From Parapusillimonas sp013416435 (GTDB taxonomy: Bacteria; Pseudomonadota; Gammaproteobacteria; Burkholderiales; Burkholderiaceae_B): 64,000 bases of DNA. A program made the position numbers and the translations under genes. The notes beneath the pieces were generated by a model, which had not been told where the DNA came from, did no database searches, and saw only the letters and a program-made list of their open reading frames with translations. The DNA lies in the NCBI RefSeq assembly GCF_052180245.1, contig NZ_CP197474.1, positions 1,178,001 to 1,242,000 on the forward strand, given 5' to 3'. Shown here one piece after another: positions 1 through 8,080 of this stretch (positions within the stretch are counted from its first letter, which is position 1; the number at the start of each line of letters is the position of its first letter).

Positions 1-304
1 CAACTGCGGGCCCCGAAGCCGTTTCGTAATCGCAGCTGCCGGCCAGCCGCTGATTGTTCACAACTGCGAAAACGTGACCCAGGCCGTCGCGCGCGACGTC
101 CTCGCCAGCTCCATGCCGGCCGCCGAGCAGGACGGCTACGCCATCGTGCTGACCGTGCACGACGAGCTGATCACCGAAGCCCCCGACACTCCCGAATACA
201 CCCATATGCGGTTGGCCGAGCTCATGACGACGCAACCGACGTGGGCAGCCGACCTTCCGCTGGCCGCCGCCGGCTTTGAAACGATCAGATATAGGAAAGA
301 CTGA
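1..304 (+). CDS. Family A DNA polymerase (phage type), C-terminal part, interrupted by an intein
   Basis: The gene enters from the left edge in frame 2 and stops at TGA 302-304. From codon 65 onward there are 79 extein residues. They begin CENVTQAVARD, the conserved helix of family A polymerases (TENI-QA-ARD in Pol I), and continue to VLTVHDELITEAPD, which is motif C with the catalytic HDE. This would be the replicative polymerase of the prophage. The 21 codons before it are not polymerase but the tail of an intein, listed separately. The next gene starts 2 bp after the stop, so this opens a tightly packed phage replication operon. The family call is secure from the two motifs; the size of the whole protein cannot be seen. 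Confidence 0.85.
   Translation, partial: NCGPRSRFVIAAAGQPLIVHNCENVTQAVARDVLASSMPAAEQDGYAIVLTVHDELITEAPDTPEYTHMRLAELMTTQPTWAADLPLAAAGFETIRYRKD
2..64 (+). other. C-terminal end of an intein inside the polymerase gene
   Basis: The in-frame codons just before the extein read GPRSRFVI (8-31) and then PLIVHN (47-64), followed by Cys at 65-67. This is the arrangement of intein blocks F and G: a hydrophobic stretch, the penultimate His, the terminal Asn that cyclises, and a Cys +1 nucleophile. The insertion point lies directly before the ENVTQAVARD helix, an active-site region that inteins typically invade. Only the last 21 residues are in the window. Whether the intein carries a homing endonuclease and still splices cannot be judged here. 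Confidence 0.75.
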
Positions 305-305
305 T

Positions 306-989
306 ATGCGCATTCAAGTAAACCCGAAAGCCCTTCGCGCCGTGGCGCATTTCCGAGCCGCGAAGGATATCCGCCCCTATTTACGCGGAGTGCACGTCGA
401 AGCCAGTCACGAACATACGGTACTGGTCGCCACGAATGGCCAGGCCTTAGCCGCCCACCACAGCGACGTCGCGAACGACGTGCCCGTACCGGTTCGATTC
501 CAGATACCGGCGGACACTGTTGCGCTGCTGGTGAAGGGAAGAAGCAGCGCCAGCACCTTGGTGCTTGAAAAGGACGACCTGGCCGCTGGCACCTGGCGCG
601 TGGCCACACAACACGGCTGGCTTGAATTTGCACCCGATCACGACCGCTATCCAGACTGGCGCCGCGTGTTTCCCGAAGTGACCACCGGCGAACCTTGCAT
701 CATGAACCCAGAAGTAACCATGGCGATATGGAAGGCTGCTGCCGAGTTCGGCATCAGGGGGTTAGGGCAGAAAGGCAAGCTGGCGGTGCGCATCGGTCTG
801 AACGGTTTGGCCGGAGCGTCAATCGCGCAGTTCGACGTTATCCCCGGCCTGATTATGGGCTTCATGGGCATGTCCGACGCGAACGACACCCCGTATGTAA
901 TGCGCCGCCCTTCGTGGGTGGTCGGCACCTTCGCACCTTCCATGGCGTCTGTTGCTGTGAAAGATGTACCGGCGGAGTCACTGGTATGA
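306..989 (+). CDS. Sliding-clamp-like (DNA polymerase III beta-like) phage protein
   Basis: A 227-residue protein starting at ATG 306. An AGGAAAG ribosome site lies at 292-298, and the longer in-frame GTG start at 276 would overlap the polymerase. The N-terminus (VNPKALRAVAHFRAAKDIRPYL, then VLVATNGQALAAHH) resembles the first fold of DnaN-type beta clamps, where residues after a strand of the form VxATDGxRLA contact DNA. At 227 residues it is shorter than a cellular clamp of about 366, so it would have fewer repeats of the fold. Lying directly behind the polymerase gene, it may serve as processivity factor for the phage polymerase. The similarity is moderate; the role is inferred. Confidence 0.6.
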   Translation: MRIQVNPKALRAVAHFRAAKDIRPYLRGVHVEASHEHTVLVATNGQALAAHHSDVANDVPVPVRFQIPADTVALLVKGRSSASTLVLEKDDLAAGTWRVATQHGWLEFAPDHDRYPDWRRVFPEVTTGEPCIMNPEVTMAIWKAAAEFGIRGLGQKGKLAVRIGLNGLAGASIAQFDVIPGLIMGFMGMSDANDTPYVMRRPSWVVGTFAPSMASVAVKDVPAESLV

Positions 990-1093
990 GCCGCCTTCGC
1001 GCCTTCCGGAAAATGTATCGCGTCTACCGAGGACTGCGATTTTCCCGCTACGAGTCCATGCGCCGCGCGTGGGGGATGGCCAAGTATGCGTGA
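986..1093 (+). CDS. Small basic phage protein of unknown function
   Basis: A 35-residue ORF. Its ATG overlaps the stop of the clamp-like gene (ATGA at 986-989), and its own stop overlaps the start of the VRR-NUC gene. It begins MSRLRAFRKMYRVYRGL and is rich in Arg and aromatic residues, ending RRAWGMAKYA. The double overlap is the main evidence that it is translated, because it keeps ribosomes coupled along the operon. Short Arg/Tyr-rich proteins of this kind are common next to phage nuclease genes, but no function is known to me. Confidence 0.55.
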   Translation: MSRLRAFRKMYRVYRGLRFSRYESMRRAWGMAKYA

Positions 1094-1373
1094 GAGCCAA
1101 ATCGAGGCCCGCCTGGTGCGCCGTATCCGCGAGCTGGGCGGGATTGCCTACAAGTTCACCAGCCCCGCGCGACGTAGTGTCCCCGACCGGCTTTGCATCA
1201 TGCCCGGTGGCTTGGCCTTCTTCGTCGAATGTAAACGCCCCGGGGAAAGACCGACTGAAGCGCAGCACCGCGAGCATGACCGTTTGCGCGCATTGGGGCA
1301 AACGGTGCTTGTTGTGGATAGTTACGAGTCGGTAGACCGGACGGTCGATTTGTATGCGAGGTCGCCGCTATGA
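1086..1373 (+). CDS. VRR-NUC domain nuclease
   Basis: A 95-residue stand-alone VRR-NUC domain, a PD-(D/E)XK-type nuclease fold found in phages and in FAN1. The catalytic elements are visible: SVPDRL near residue 38, FFVECKRPG (E-x-K) near residue 55, and a following Gln in PTEAQHREH. Such phage proteins are thought to act on branched or replicating DNA. The start ATG lies inside the previous small gene and the stop overlaps the next start (ATGA at 1370-1373), so it is translationally coupled on both sides. Family assignment is confident; the substrate is unknown. Confidence 0.85.
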   Translation: MRESQIEARLVRRIRELGGIAYKFTSPARRSVPDRLCIMPGGLAFFVECKRPGERPTEAQHREHDRLRALGQTVLVVDSYESVDRTVDLYARSPL

Positions 1374-1459
1374 CTCGGCACGAATTGGCCGCCGTCGCGC
1401 TTACCAGCTTCGGCTTCGCGCTAGGCGTCGTTGCCCTGCGCCTGTGGTTTCAATACTGA
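1370..1459 (+). CDS. Tiny hydrophobic phage protein, probable single membrane span
   Basis: A 29-residue ORF, MTRHELAAVALTSFGFALGV..., ending in LRLWFQY. Its ATG overlaps the stop of the VRR-NUC gene by 4 bp. Residues 6-24 form one uninterrupted hydrophobic stretch that could cross a membrane. It is followed after 12 bp (containing GAGGAG at 1458-1463) by the RdgC start. Overlap with its neighbour is the only evidence that it is a gene; I recognise no family. Confidence 0.4.
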   Translation: MTRHELAAVALTSFGFALGVVALRLWFQY

Positions 1460-1471
1460 GGAGACACCAAC

Positions 1472-2365
1472 ATGTGGTTCAAGAATCTTCGCATTTATCG
1501 TCTGGCGCCCAACTGGACATACAGCAGCCTGGGACTGCAATCATCGCTCGGGCGCATGCAGTTCACTCCGGCAGGGGCCACCGACATGACCGCTCTCGGA
1601 TGGGTGCCGCCGCGCCCGGACTCCGGCCTGGTGTACGCCCAGGACGAGCAGATGCTTATCGCCCTGCGCATTGATAAGAAGCTGTTGCCGGCGAGTGTCG
1701 TGAACGCGACCACCCGCGAGCGCTGCATGCAGGTGGAAGGGCAGCAAGGCTACCGGCCGGGCAGCAAGCAGACAAAGGAGATCAAGGAGCAAGTCACCGA
1801 CGAGCTGCTGCCCAAAGCCTTCAGCGTGGCCCGTGACACCCGCGTCTGGATCGACACCCGCAACCGCTGGCTGGTGATCGACACGGCATCCGGCGCAGTC
1901 GCCGACACGGTGCTGGGCGCGCTGGCTAAGGTGCTCGACCCGTTCCCCGTTGTGCCGCTGTACACGGAAACATCACCGGCGGTCGCAATGACAAACTGGC
2001 TAGTGCTCGATGAACCGCCCACCGGCTTCAGCATCGACCAGGACACCGAGCTGCAGTCGAACCGCGAAAGTGCCGCCAAGGTGCGCTACCAGCGGCTGAG
2101 CGTAGACCTTGACGACGTGCGCAAACACGTGCAAGCAGGGCGCACGTGCACGCGGCTCGCGCTTACCTGGGCTGACCGCGTCTCATTCGTGCTGACCGAT
2201 GGGCTGGAGCTTCGCCGTGTGGCACCTCTGGACGTCCTGCAGCACGGTCGTGAAATGGCCGAGGACGAAGCCGAGCAGTTCGATTCTGACTTCGTGCTGA
2301 TGACCGGTGAGCTGTCGCGCCTGCTGGGCGGCCTGGTCGAAGCGTTGGGAGGGGAACGAGCATGA
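1472..2365 (+). CDS. rdgC: Recombination-associated protein RdgC
   Basis: A 297-residue protein matching the RdgC family along its length (the E. coli protein has about 303). It starts MWFKNLRIYRL, the characteristic RdgC N-terminus, followed by FTP and GWVPP. RdgC forms a ring-shaped dimer that binds double-stranded DNA without sequence preference and restrains RecA filaments. Phage-borne copies next to replication genes are common and may modulate recombination during replication or integration. Good GAGGAG ribosome site at 1458-1463. The stop overlaps the next start by 4 bp (ATGA at 2362-2365). Confidence 0.92.
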   Translation: MWFKNLRIYRLAPNWTYSSLGLQSSLGRMQFTPAGATDMTALGWVPPRPDSGLVYAQDEQMLIALRIDKKLLPASVVNATTRERCMQVEGQQGYRPGSKQTKEIKEQVTDELLPKAFSVARDTRVWIDTRNRWLVIDTASGAVADTVLGALAKVLDPFPVVPLYTETSPAVAMTNWLVLDEPPTGFSIDQDTELQSNRESAAKVRYQRLSVDLDDVRKHVQAGRTCTRLALTWADRVSFVLTDGLELRRVAPLDVLQHGREMAEDEAEQFDSDFVLMTGELSRLLGGLVEALGGERA

Positions 2366-2706
2366 AGACGGTGACAGTCCCCGCCGATGCGCTGCACCAG
2401 GTGTTGGTGGCTTTAACTGGGCCGCCTCATCTGATTCACGAGCTGCAGGCGACAAGGCCACTGCACGAACTGACAGGCGATAACCCTATTGAAATTCTGC
2501 TCGAGCAGTTCAACAAGGCAGCTCAGTCGCACACGCTAGATACCAATGCGATCGATGCGGAACGGTATCGATGGTTGCGCGATCGATGCGGCACCGTCGA
2601 ATACAAGCGGGCGTTCGGTAGTATCGGCGCCGGGATGCTGCCGAGCGGGCAGGATCTCGATGTCGCCATCGACACCCACCGCCAGCAGGGAGAGACGGCA
2701 AAGTGA
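2362..2706 (+). CDS. Hypothetical phage protein with a DAERYRWLR motif
   Basis: A 114-residue protein placed between RdgC and the helicase, with start and stop both overlapping its neighbours. The middle contains DAERYRWLRDRCG, and the C-terminus reads DLDVAIDTHRQQGE. This pairing (ERYRWLR then LD-AID) recurs in short phage hypothetical proteins, usually near replication genes. I know no biochemical function for it. The tight packing strongly supports it being a real gene. Confidence 0.7.
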   Translation: MKTVTVPADALHQVLVALTGPPHLIHELQATRPLHELTGDNPIEILLEQFNKAAQSHTLDTNAIDAERYRWLRDRCGTVEYKRAFGSIGAGMLPSGQDLDVAIDTHRQQGETAK

Positions 2707-4148
2707 CAGACCGCCGCCCGTTCACGCCGCGCCCTTATCAGCAACTGATAATCGACGCGATTATCGACAACACACGCTTTGCCGTATGGGCCGGCATGGG
2801 TACCGGCAAGACCGTGAGCACGCTCACGGCCATTGCCGCCATCCAGCTCGCGGAGGAGGGCGCCGCGCTCGTGTGTGCCCCGCTGCGGGTCGCGCAGTCC
2901 ACCTGGCCGGACGAGGCCCTGAAGTGGGAACACCTGGCCGGCATCACGGTCACGCCTATCGTGGGCGGCCAAACCGAGCGACGTAACGCATTGCTTGACG
3001 CATACCGCACTCGCGCCGGCGTGTACACGATCAATTACGAGAACATCCCGTGGTTGATCGAAGAAGCGAAGCTCATGGGCAAGGCATTGCCGTTCACCAT
3101 GATCGTGGCCGACGAGTCCACCAAACTGAAAGGTTTTCGCGGAGTCGAGCAGATCAGCAGCACCGGCAAGGAGTTTGTGCGCAAGGGCGGTTCGGAGCGG
3201 GCCAGCGCCCTGGCCAAGCTGACTTTCAAAAGCGGCGTGCGCTTCGTGGAGCTGACGGGCACGCCCAGCCCCAACGGCCTGCAAGACCTGTGGGGGCAAA
3301 TGTGGTTCATCGACAAGGGCAAGCGCCTGGGCCGATCGTTCAAGGCATTCACCCATCGCTGGTTTCGCACGGGATTCAGTGGTTATGGCGTCGAGCCATT
3401 GTCCACTGCGCAGAACGAGATCCAGGCCGCTGTGCGCGATGTCTGCCTGACCATCGATGCAAAGGACTGGTTCGACCTGCGCGACCCCATCGTAAATTCC
3501 ATTTTTGTGGACCTCCCGCCAGCGGCGCGCAAGTTGTACGACGCCATGGAAGCCGAGATGTTTATGGAGATAGCGGCCGACCCGGTAGAAGCGGCCAATG
3601 CGGCCGACCGCACCATGAAATGTCTGCAGCTGGCCAACGGCGCGGTGTATGTCGGCGAAGATGAAGACCGGCGGTGGGAGCCGGTGCACGACGTCAAGAT
3701 CCAGGCGCTGCAGGAAGTCGTCGAGGAAGCCGCTGGCATGCCGGTGCTGGTGGCCTACCACTTCAAAAGCGATCTTGCGCGGCTACTGAAAGCCTTCGGC
3801 AGGACCGGGCGTCACCTCGACCAGGATCCGCAGACGATACGCGACTGGAACGCCGGCAAGATCCCGGTGCTCTTCGCCCACCCGGCCAGCGCGGGCCACG
3901 GCCTGAGCCTGCAGGACGGCGGCAACATCCTGGTGTTCTTCGGCCACAACTGGAACCTTGAAGAGTTCCTACAGATGATCGAGCGTATCGGGCCGACCCG
4001 CCAGCTCCAGGCCGGCCACGACCGGCCGGTCTTTCTGCACCATATCGTCGCGCGCGACACGGTCGACGAGGTCGTTATGGCGCGCCGGGACTCCAAGCGG
4101 GCCGTCCAAGACCTGCTGCTGGATTACATGAAAACGAAGGGGGCGTGA
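2703..4148 (+). CDS. Phage SNF2/DEAD-type DNA helicase
   Basis: A 481-residue superfamily 2 ATPase starting at GTG 2703, overlapping the previous stop. Motifs in order: the Q-motif region RPYQQLIIDAI (about residues 10-20), Walker A GMGTGKTVST (about 32-41), a DEST box (VADESTKLKG) in place of DEAH, LTGTPSPNG (motif III), and QMIERIGPTRQ (motif VI) near the C-terminus. Similar proteins lie in the replication modules of many podovirus-like and siphovirus-like prophages, where they probably remodel DNA at forks. It ends 1 bp before the excisionase-like gene. Confidence 0.88.
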   Translation: MTDRRPFTPRPYQQLIIDAIIDNTRFAVWAGMGTGKTVSTLTAIAAIQLAEEGAALVCAPLRVAQSTWPDEALKWEHLAGITVTPIVGGQTERRNALLDAYRTRAGVYTINYENIPWLIEEAKLMGKALPFTMIVADESTKLKGFRGVEQISSTGKEFVRKGGSERASALAKLTFKSGVRFVELTGTPSPNGLQDLWGQMWFIDKGKRLGRSFKAFTHRWFRTGFSGYGVEPLSTAQNEIQAAVRDVCLTIDAKDWFDLRDPIVNSIFVDLPPAARKLYDAMEAEMFMEIAADPVEAANAADRTMKCLQLANGAVYVGEDEDRRWEPVHDVKIQALQEVVEEAAGMPVLVAYHFKSDLARLLKAFGRTGRHLDQDPQTIRDWNAGKIPVLFAHPASAGHGLSLQDGGNILVFFGHNWNLEEFLQMIERIGPTRQLQAGHDRPVFLHHIVARDTVDEVVMARRDSKRAVQDLLLDYMKTKGA

Positions 4149-4149
4149 C

Positions 4150-4380
4150 ATGGCCAACGCAGCGACCATGCTCTACATGAAATACGACCGGGTCCGCCTG
4201 ACGGTGGACGAGGTGGCGCACGAGCTGGGCATCAAGGCGGGCACCGTGCGCAACCAGATCAGCGAAGGGTCCTTCCCGGTACCGTCCTATGTCGAGGGGC
4301 GTAACCGCTATATCGACGTACGTGCCCTTGGCCAGTACCTGGATGAGCGCCACGCCGAAGCGCTAGCCAGCCTTGCGTAG
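4150..4380 (+). CDS. Excisionase-like helix-turn-helix protein
   Basis: A 76-residue protein with a MerR/AlpA-type winged-helix core: LTVDEVAHELGIKAGTVRNQISEGSFP (about residues 17-43), then RYIDVRALGQYL. The fold and size fit phage Xis or AlpA proteins, which bend DNA at attachment sites and bias integrase toward excision. Its last 18 bp overlap the 3' end of the convergent integrase gene. The excisionase role is inferred from size, fold and position; a small transcriptional regulator is the alternative. Confidence 0.7.
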   Translation: MANAATMLYMKYDRVRLTVDEVAHELGIKAGTVRNQISEGSFPVPSYVEGRNRYIDVRALGQYLDERHAEALASLA

Positions 4381-5391
4381 CGGCACGACCTTGCCGTGCA
4401 AGCTGGCCGGCTCGATTTGGGTGTACCGTTTCAGCTGCCGCCAGTCCTTGTGGCCTGAAACAGCGGCCACCTCGGGGATCTGCCACCCGGCCTCAAAGAG
4501 CGCGCTCACGGCCTCGTGCCGCATGTCGTGCAGGCGCAGATCCTCGATCCCCAAATCCTTGCATAGATCCGTGAACCGGTTGCTCACCGTCACCGGACTG
4601 TAAGGAAAAATCCGGCCGTTCCCCTCCTTCCTGGGCTGCGCCTGAATGATGCCCCAGGCCGCCCCAATTAGGGGAATTTCCTGGTCATTACCCTGTTTCT
4701 GAGTCGGATGCTTGCGGTCCCGGATGACGACCGTCTTGCGGGTATCGTCCAGGTCCAACCAGCGGATGCGGCATATCTCGCCTCGGCGCATGCCTGTAAT
4801 GAGAGCGATAGTCAGAATGTCGCGCAAATGCGCGAGGCGTGGGCGATCTTCCAGCGCCTTATATATAGAGGACAGTTCAGCCGCGGTTGGACGGCGCGTG
4901 CGGGCGGTGCCCGTGCCGATGAGCCCATAATGGCGTAGAGTGGGGCGCGCATCGCCCACCACATCACCGAGCCGCAGGTTCAGCAGGCTCTTCGTATGAC
5001 GCAGCACCGTGCCCAGTTGCGTGATCTCCATGTTGGCCGTGCCGGCCGCAACCGTGCGCAGCCGCGCCTGACAGTACTTCACCAGGTGGTCTGTTTGTAA
5101 CGCTTCCACGCGCACCGGTCCAAGTCCGAACTCATCGCTGGCGAGGTTCTTCAGCATGTAGTGGGTGTTGGAGGTTTTGCCTATCGGCCTGCCGGCAGCT
5201 GCCTTCTGCTCGCGGTACTCCTTGATCAGATCCGCGACGGTAAGCTTTGTAGCAACCGTACTGCTATTTTCGATTTCAGCAGCCCAACGCATCGCTTCCG
5301 CTTTCGTTCCGAACGTCTTGCTGGTAGACTTTCGCCCTGCTTTGCGGATTTGGGCACGCCAGCGCGTCCCTATCTTCGTGAATGTGGCCAT
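4363..5391 (-). CDS. int: Tyrosine recombinase, phage integrase
   Basis: A 342-residue integrase with all catalytic residues present: Arg202 (TGMRRGE), His288 and Arg291 (LHDMRHE), His314 (SGHKDW) and Tyr323 (KRYTQIE). The N-terminal 50 residues (FTKIGTRWRAQIRKAGR) resemble an arm-type DNA-binding domain, followed by a SAM-like core-binding domain (about 50-140). It catalyses integration and excision of the prophage and lies at its edge, 167 bp from the tRNA-Arg gene, so that tRNA or the gap before it is the likely attachment region. It is transcribed opposite to the rest of the cassette. It looks intact. Confidence 0.95.
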   Translation of the reverse strand: MATFTKIGTRWRAQIRKAGRKSTSKTFGTKAEAMRWAAEIENSSTVATKLTVADLIKEYREQKAAAGRPIGKTSNTHYMLKNLASDEFGLGPVRVEALQTDHLVKYCQARLRTVAAGTANMEITQLGTVLRHTKSLLNLRLGDVVGDARPTLRHYGLIGTGTARTRRPTAAELSSIYKALEDRPRLAHLRDILTIALITGMRRGEICRIRWLDLDDTRKTVVIRDRKHPTQKQGNDQEIPLIGAAWGIIQAQPRKEGNGRIFPYSPVTVSNRFTDLCKDLGIEDLRLHDMRHEAVSALFEAGWQIPEVAAVSGHKDWRQLKRYTQIEPASLHGKVVPLRKAG

Positions 5392-5558
5392 GGCTCCGAA
5401 TGCTATAGCAGTTTTGTAGCAGTTGGAAGTGAGAACCGACTATAAACGGTGATATGAAATGATATCGCCGCGTATCTCGGGATAGCCCATTAGGCCAGTG
5501 TTTATACGGCAAAGCAAGCATTCATGCGGGTTGCGCTATACTCCATGAATTCCCTCTT
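5392..5558. other. Integrase upstream region, probable attachment region, plus tRNA promoter
   Basis: No gene is seen. The stretch between the integrase start and tRNA-Arg holds an AT-rich segment with a GATAT...GATATC repeat at about 5451-5466, the sort of sequence that could hold integrase arm sites or the int promoter. A TATACT -10 element at 5537-5542, about 16 bp before the tRNA, is its likely promoter. The exact attachment core cannot be identified because the other end of the prophage is outside the window. Confidence 0.35.
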
Positions 5559-5633
5559 GTCCCTGTAGTTAAATGGATATAACTTTCCCCTCCTAAGGGA
5601 AGATTGCAGGTTCGATTCCTGCCGGGGACGCCA
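5559..5633 (+). tRNA. tRNA-Arg (anticodon CCT)
   Basis: A 75-nt cloverleaf with encoded CCA. The acceptor stem GTCCCTG pairs with CGGGGAC (one T-G pair). The anticodon stem TTCCC/GGGAA encloses the loop CTCCTAA with anticodon CCT, which reads the rare AGG codon. The T arm is GCAGG-TTCGATT-CCTGC. It lies at the prophage boundary; tRNA-Arg genes are frequent integration targets. Here the complete tRNA has the prophage on its 5' side, which is the less common geometry. Confidence 0.95.
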
Positions 5634-5755
5634 ATGTCTTCACTCCAGTCGCGTAAATTAACCTCTTCATCCTGAAGAAAATCTGTTACGATTTTTAGCG
5701 ATTAGAACGGCGACGCATCAAATGTGTCATGTTGCGCCATCTACTGGAGACAATT

Positions 5756-7951
5756 TTGAAGAAGACAGTTCCAGCCTTATGCGCGGCAGGCGTTGCCGCA
5801 CTCATTCTTGCCGGATGCGATAGCGGCGGAGGGGGAAGCACTCCCGACGACACCGCCCAAGGTCCCAATATCCTGTTCGTCATCATGGACGACGTCGGCA
5901 TCGACCAGATGAAGGTCTTCGGGTACGGTGGCCAAATGGCGCCCATACTGCCCAACATCAACGCCGTGGCCCATGCCGGCGTGCGCTTTCGCAATACCTG
6001 GTCCATGCCGGAATGCTCGCCGGGGCGCGCAGCCATGTTTGTGGGCCGTTATCCGTTCCGTACCGGCATCAACCAAGCCATTGGTCCCCAAGACCTTGCC
6101 ACGTCTCATCTATCACCCTACGACATCACTGCGCCCAAGCTTCTCAAGCGGGCAGGATACGAAAGCGGGATGTTCGGCAAATTCCATCTGGGCGGGCCGG
6201 AAAACAACCAGGCGGAAAATTCCCTGCCCAGCGTGCTCGGTTGGGACTACTTCTACGGATGGGTGGGCGGGCTGCCGGGCTCGAACGACAGGACGGTGGG
6301 CGGGTACGATACCGCGGGCACGCATATGTGCGGATTCATTCCGGGCGAACAATCGGGCGGCGCAAAAAGCGGCGCCTGCTATCAGGCCGACGGCAGCTGC
6401 ACGGTCATGAGCCGCAATTCGCTTGCCGAGGACGCGGCGGGCCTGCAATGCGTGGCGGCCGGCGGCCTGCTGGTTCCAAACGAAACCTGCGGCAAACCGC
6501 CTTCGTATCTCAATTTCAATATCGAGAATGCCTATTACGTCTCGCCGCTGGTCATCATCGAAAACGGCAAGACCGAGGAAGTGCAGCTGTCGGATCCCCG
6601 CGCTCGAGGCTATCGCACCACGATCGAAACCGATGCCGCCATCGAATGGATCAAATCGCGCCCCGCCGGCAAGGCATGGATGGCCACGGTCAGCTACAGC
6701 GCCGCGCATACCCCTTGGCAGCAGCCTCCCAAACGGCTGGTGCCGCTGGCTCCGGGCGATATCAGCCCGCTGGACGCCCTGAGCTGCACGGCCGATGGTC
6801 CCCGCGGCGCGCTGGACCAGCGCATCATCCAGGATCGCATGACGGAAGCCGTGGACACGGAGTTCGGCCGCTTGCTGGTCGAGACCGGCATGGCCAAATA
6901 TAACGAAGACGGTACCCTGAACTACGACCCGAAGGCGACGAACACCGTCATTGTCATCGTCGGCGACAACGGCTCTTTGGCCGCCGCCGTCAAGCTGCCT
7001 TTCGATCCCACGCGAGCCAAGGGCACTGCCTACCAGACCGGGGTATGGGACCCGCTGATCATTTCGGGGCCGCAGGTCGTTCAACCCAACCGCGAAGTCG
7101 ATCACATGGTCAACATGGTGGATCTGTTCCAGTTCTTCGGCGAACTGGCCGGCCTTGATGCGCACAAGGAAGTGCCGCATACCATCGATTCGGTCGGCAT
7201 ACTGCCTTACCTGACTGATCCTGAACAGGGCAGTCTGCGCACGATCAACTTCACCATGGGCGGTCTGAACGAGCAGGCCAATGGCGGCCGCAACGGTCCT
7301 TGCGTGATGAGTACGGCCTGCACCGTCATTCCGACATCCAAAAGCGTGTGCGAAGACAATATGGGCGTGTATTGGGGGGCCGGCTATACCAGCGACCTGG
7401 TCATCCCCACCAATCCTCCTGGCGCAGGCTACGCAACGTGCGCGGACGTGAACGAAGCACGCTACAACAAAGGCCAGACCATGCTCGCGCTGGTGCCCGA
7501 GTCCACCGTCGCGATCCGCAACGAGCGCTACAAGCTGGTGGTCAATACCAGCGTGGACTACGATCCGGTCTCCAATGGCCACAGGGAAGTCTCCAGCGAA
7601 GAACTTTACGAGATCAACCAAGCTGCGCCGATGCCGCTGCTCGATACCGAAGACCGTAATCTGCTGCCTGCCACCGATCCTCAACTGGAGGCCATCCGCA
7701 GTGATTTGCGCAACAAGCTCGACGCCATGCTGGCTTCGAACCCCGCTTGCCCGGGCGACGGCAACATCGACGGCATCGTCAATGCGGAAGACCTGGAAAA
7801 CTGGAGAAAAATCGCACATGACTGGGGTCTTTCCAGCGTCTACGATTTCTTGACTCCACAATATCGCGACGGTAAAACCGACAACAAGGACGAAGCGATC
7901 ATCCAGGCCAACCTGGGCAAGACCTGCCCGCGCACCTACAGTCTTTATTGA
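5756..7951 (+). CDS. Sulfatase-family lipoprotein with a C-terminal dockerin-like tail
   Basis: I choose the TTG at 5756 as start because GGAG lies at 5746-5749 and the product begins MKKTVPALCAAGVAALILAG with Cys21 in a perfect lipobox; an ATG at 5729 would add 9 residues before it. The mature part is an alkaline-phosphatase-superfamily sulfatase: metal ligands in FVIMDDVG (about 41-48) and the modification motif CSPGR (Cys87-Arg91), the Cys being the formylglycine precursor. The fourth position is Gly rather than the usual Ser. The last 65 residues (PGDGNIDGIVNAEDL, then YRDGKTDNKDEAI) look like two degenerate dockerin/EF-hand calcium loops. A lipid-anchored sulfate ester hydrolase is likely; the substrate is unknown. 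Confidence 0.85.
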   Translation: MKKTVPALCAAGVAALILAGCDSGGGGSTPDDTAQGPNILFVIMDDVGIDQMKVFGYGGQMAPILPNINAVAHAGVRFRNTWSMPECSPGRAAMFVGRYPFRTGINQAIGPQDLATSHLSPYDITAPKLLKRAGYESGMFGKFHLGGPENNQAENSLPSVLGWDYFYGWVGGLPGSNDRTVGGYDTAGTHMCGFIPGEQSGGAKSGACYQADGSCTVMSRNSLAEDAAGLQCVAAGGLLVPNETCGKPPSYLNFNIENAYYVSPLVIIENGKTEEVQLSDPRARGYRTTIETDAAIEWIKSRPAGKAWMATVSYSAAHTPWQQPPKRLVPLAPGDISPLDALSCTADGPRGALDQRIIQDRMTEAVDTEFGRLLVETGMAKYNEDGTLNYDPKATNTVIVIVGDNGSLAAAVKLPFDPTRAKGTAYQTGVWDPLIISGPQVVQPNREVDHMVNMVDLFQFFGELAGLDAHKEVPHTIDSVGILPYLTDPEQGSLRTINFTMGGLNEQANGGRNGPCVMSTACTVIPTSKSVCEDNMGVYWGAGYTSDLVIPTNPPGAGYATCADVNEARYNKGQTMLALVPESTVAIRNERYKLVVNTSVDYDPVSNGHREVSSEELYEINQAAPMPLLDTEDRNLLPATDPQLEAIRSDLRNKLDAMLASNPACPGDGNIDGIVNAEDLENWRKIAHDWGLSSVYDFLTPQYRDGKTDNKDEAIIQANLGKTCPRTYSLY

Positions 7952-8080
7952 TTTCAAGCTCCGATCGTCCGCAGTTACTCCGCGGGCGATTGGAGCCGGT
8001 GTGCGTGCCAGGACGCGCGGCGCCGGCATGTTGTATTCTGGCAGGGTGGTCAACTTACGCAGTAAGGAGTCGAGAAAGCC

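Noticed and set aside
1..5391. Diversity-generating retroelement or toxin-antitoxin module in the prophage
   Set aside because: No reverse transcriptase, template repeat or toxin-like pair is present in the visible part.
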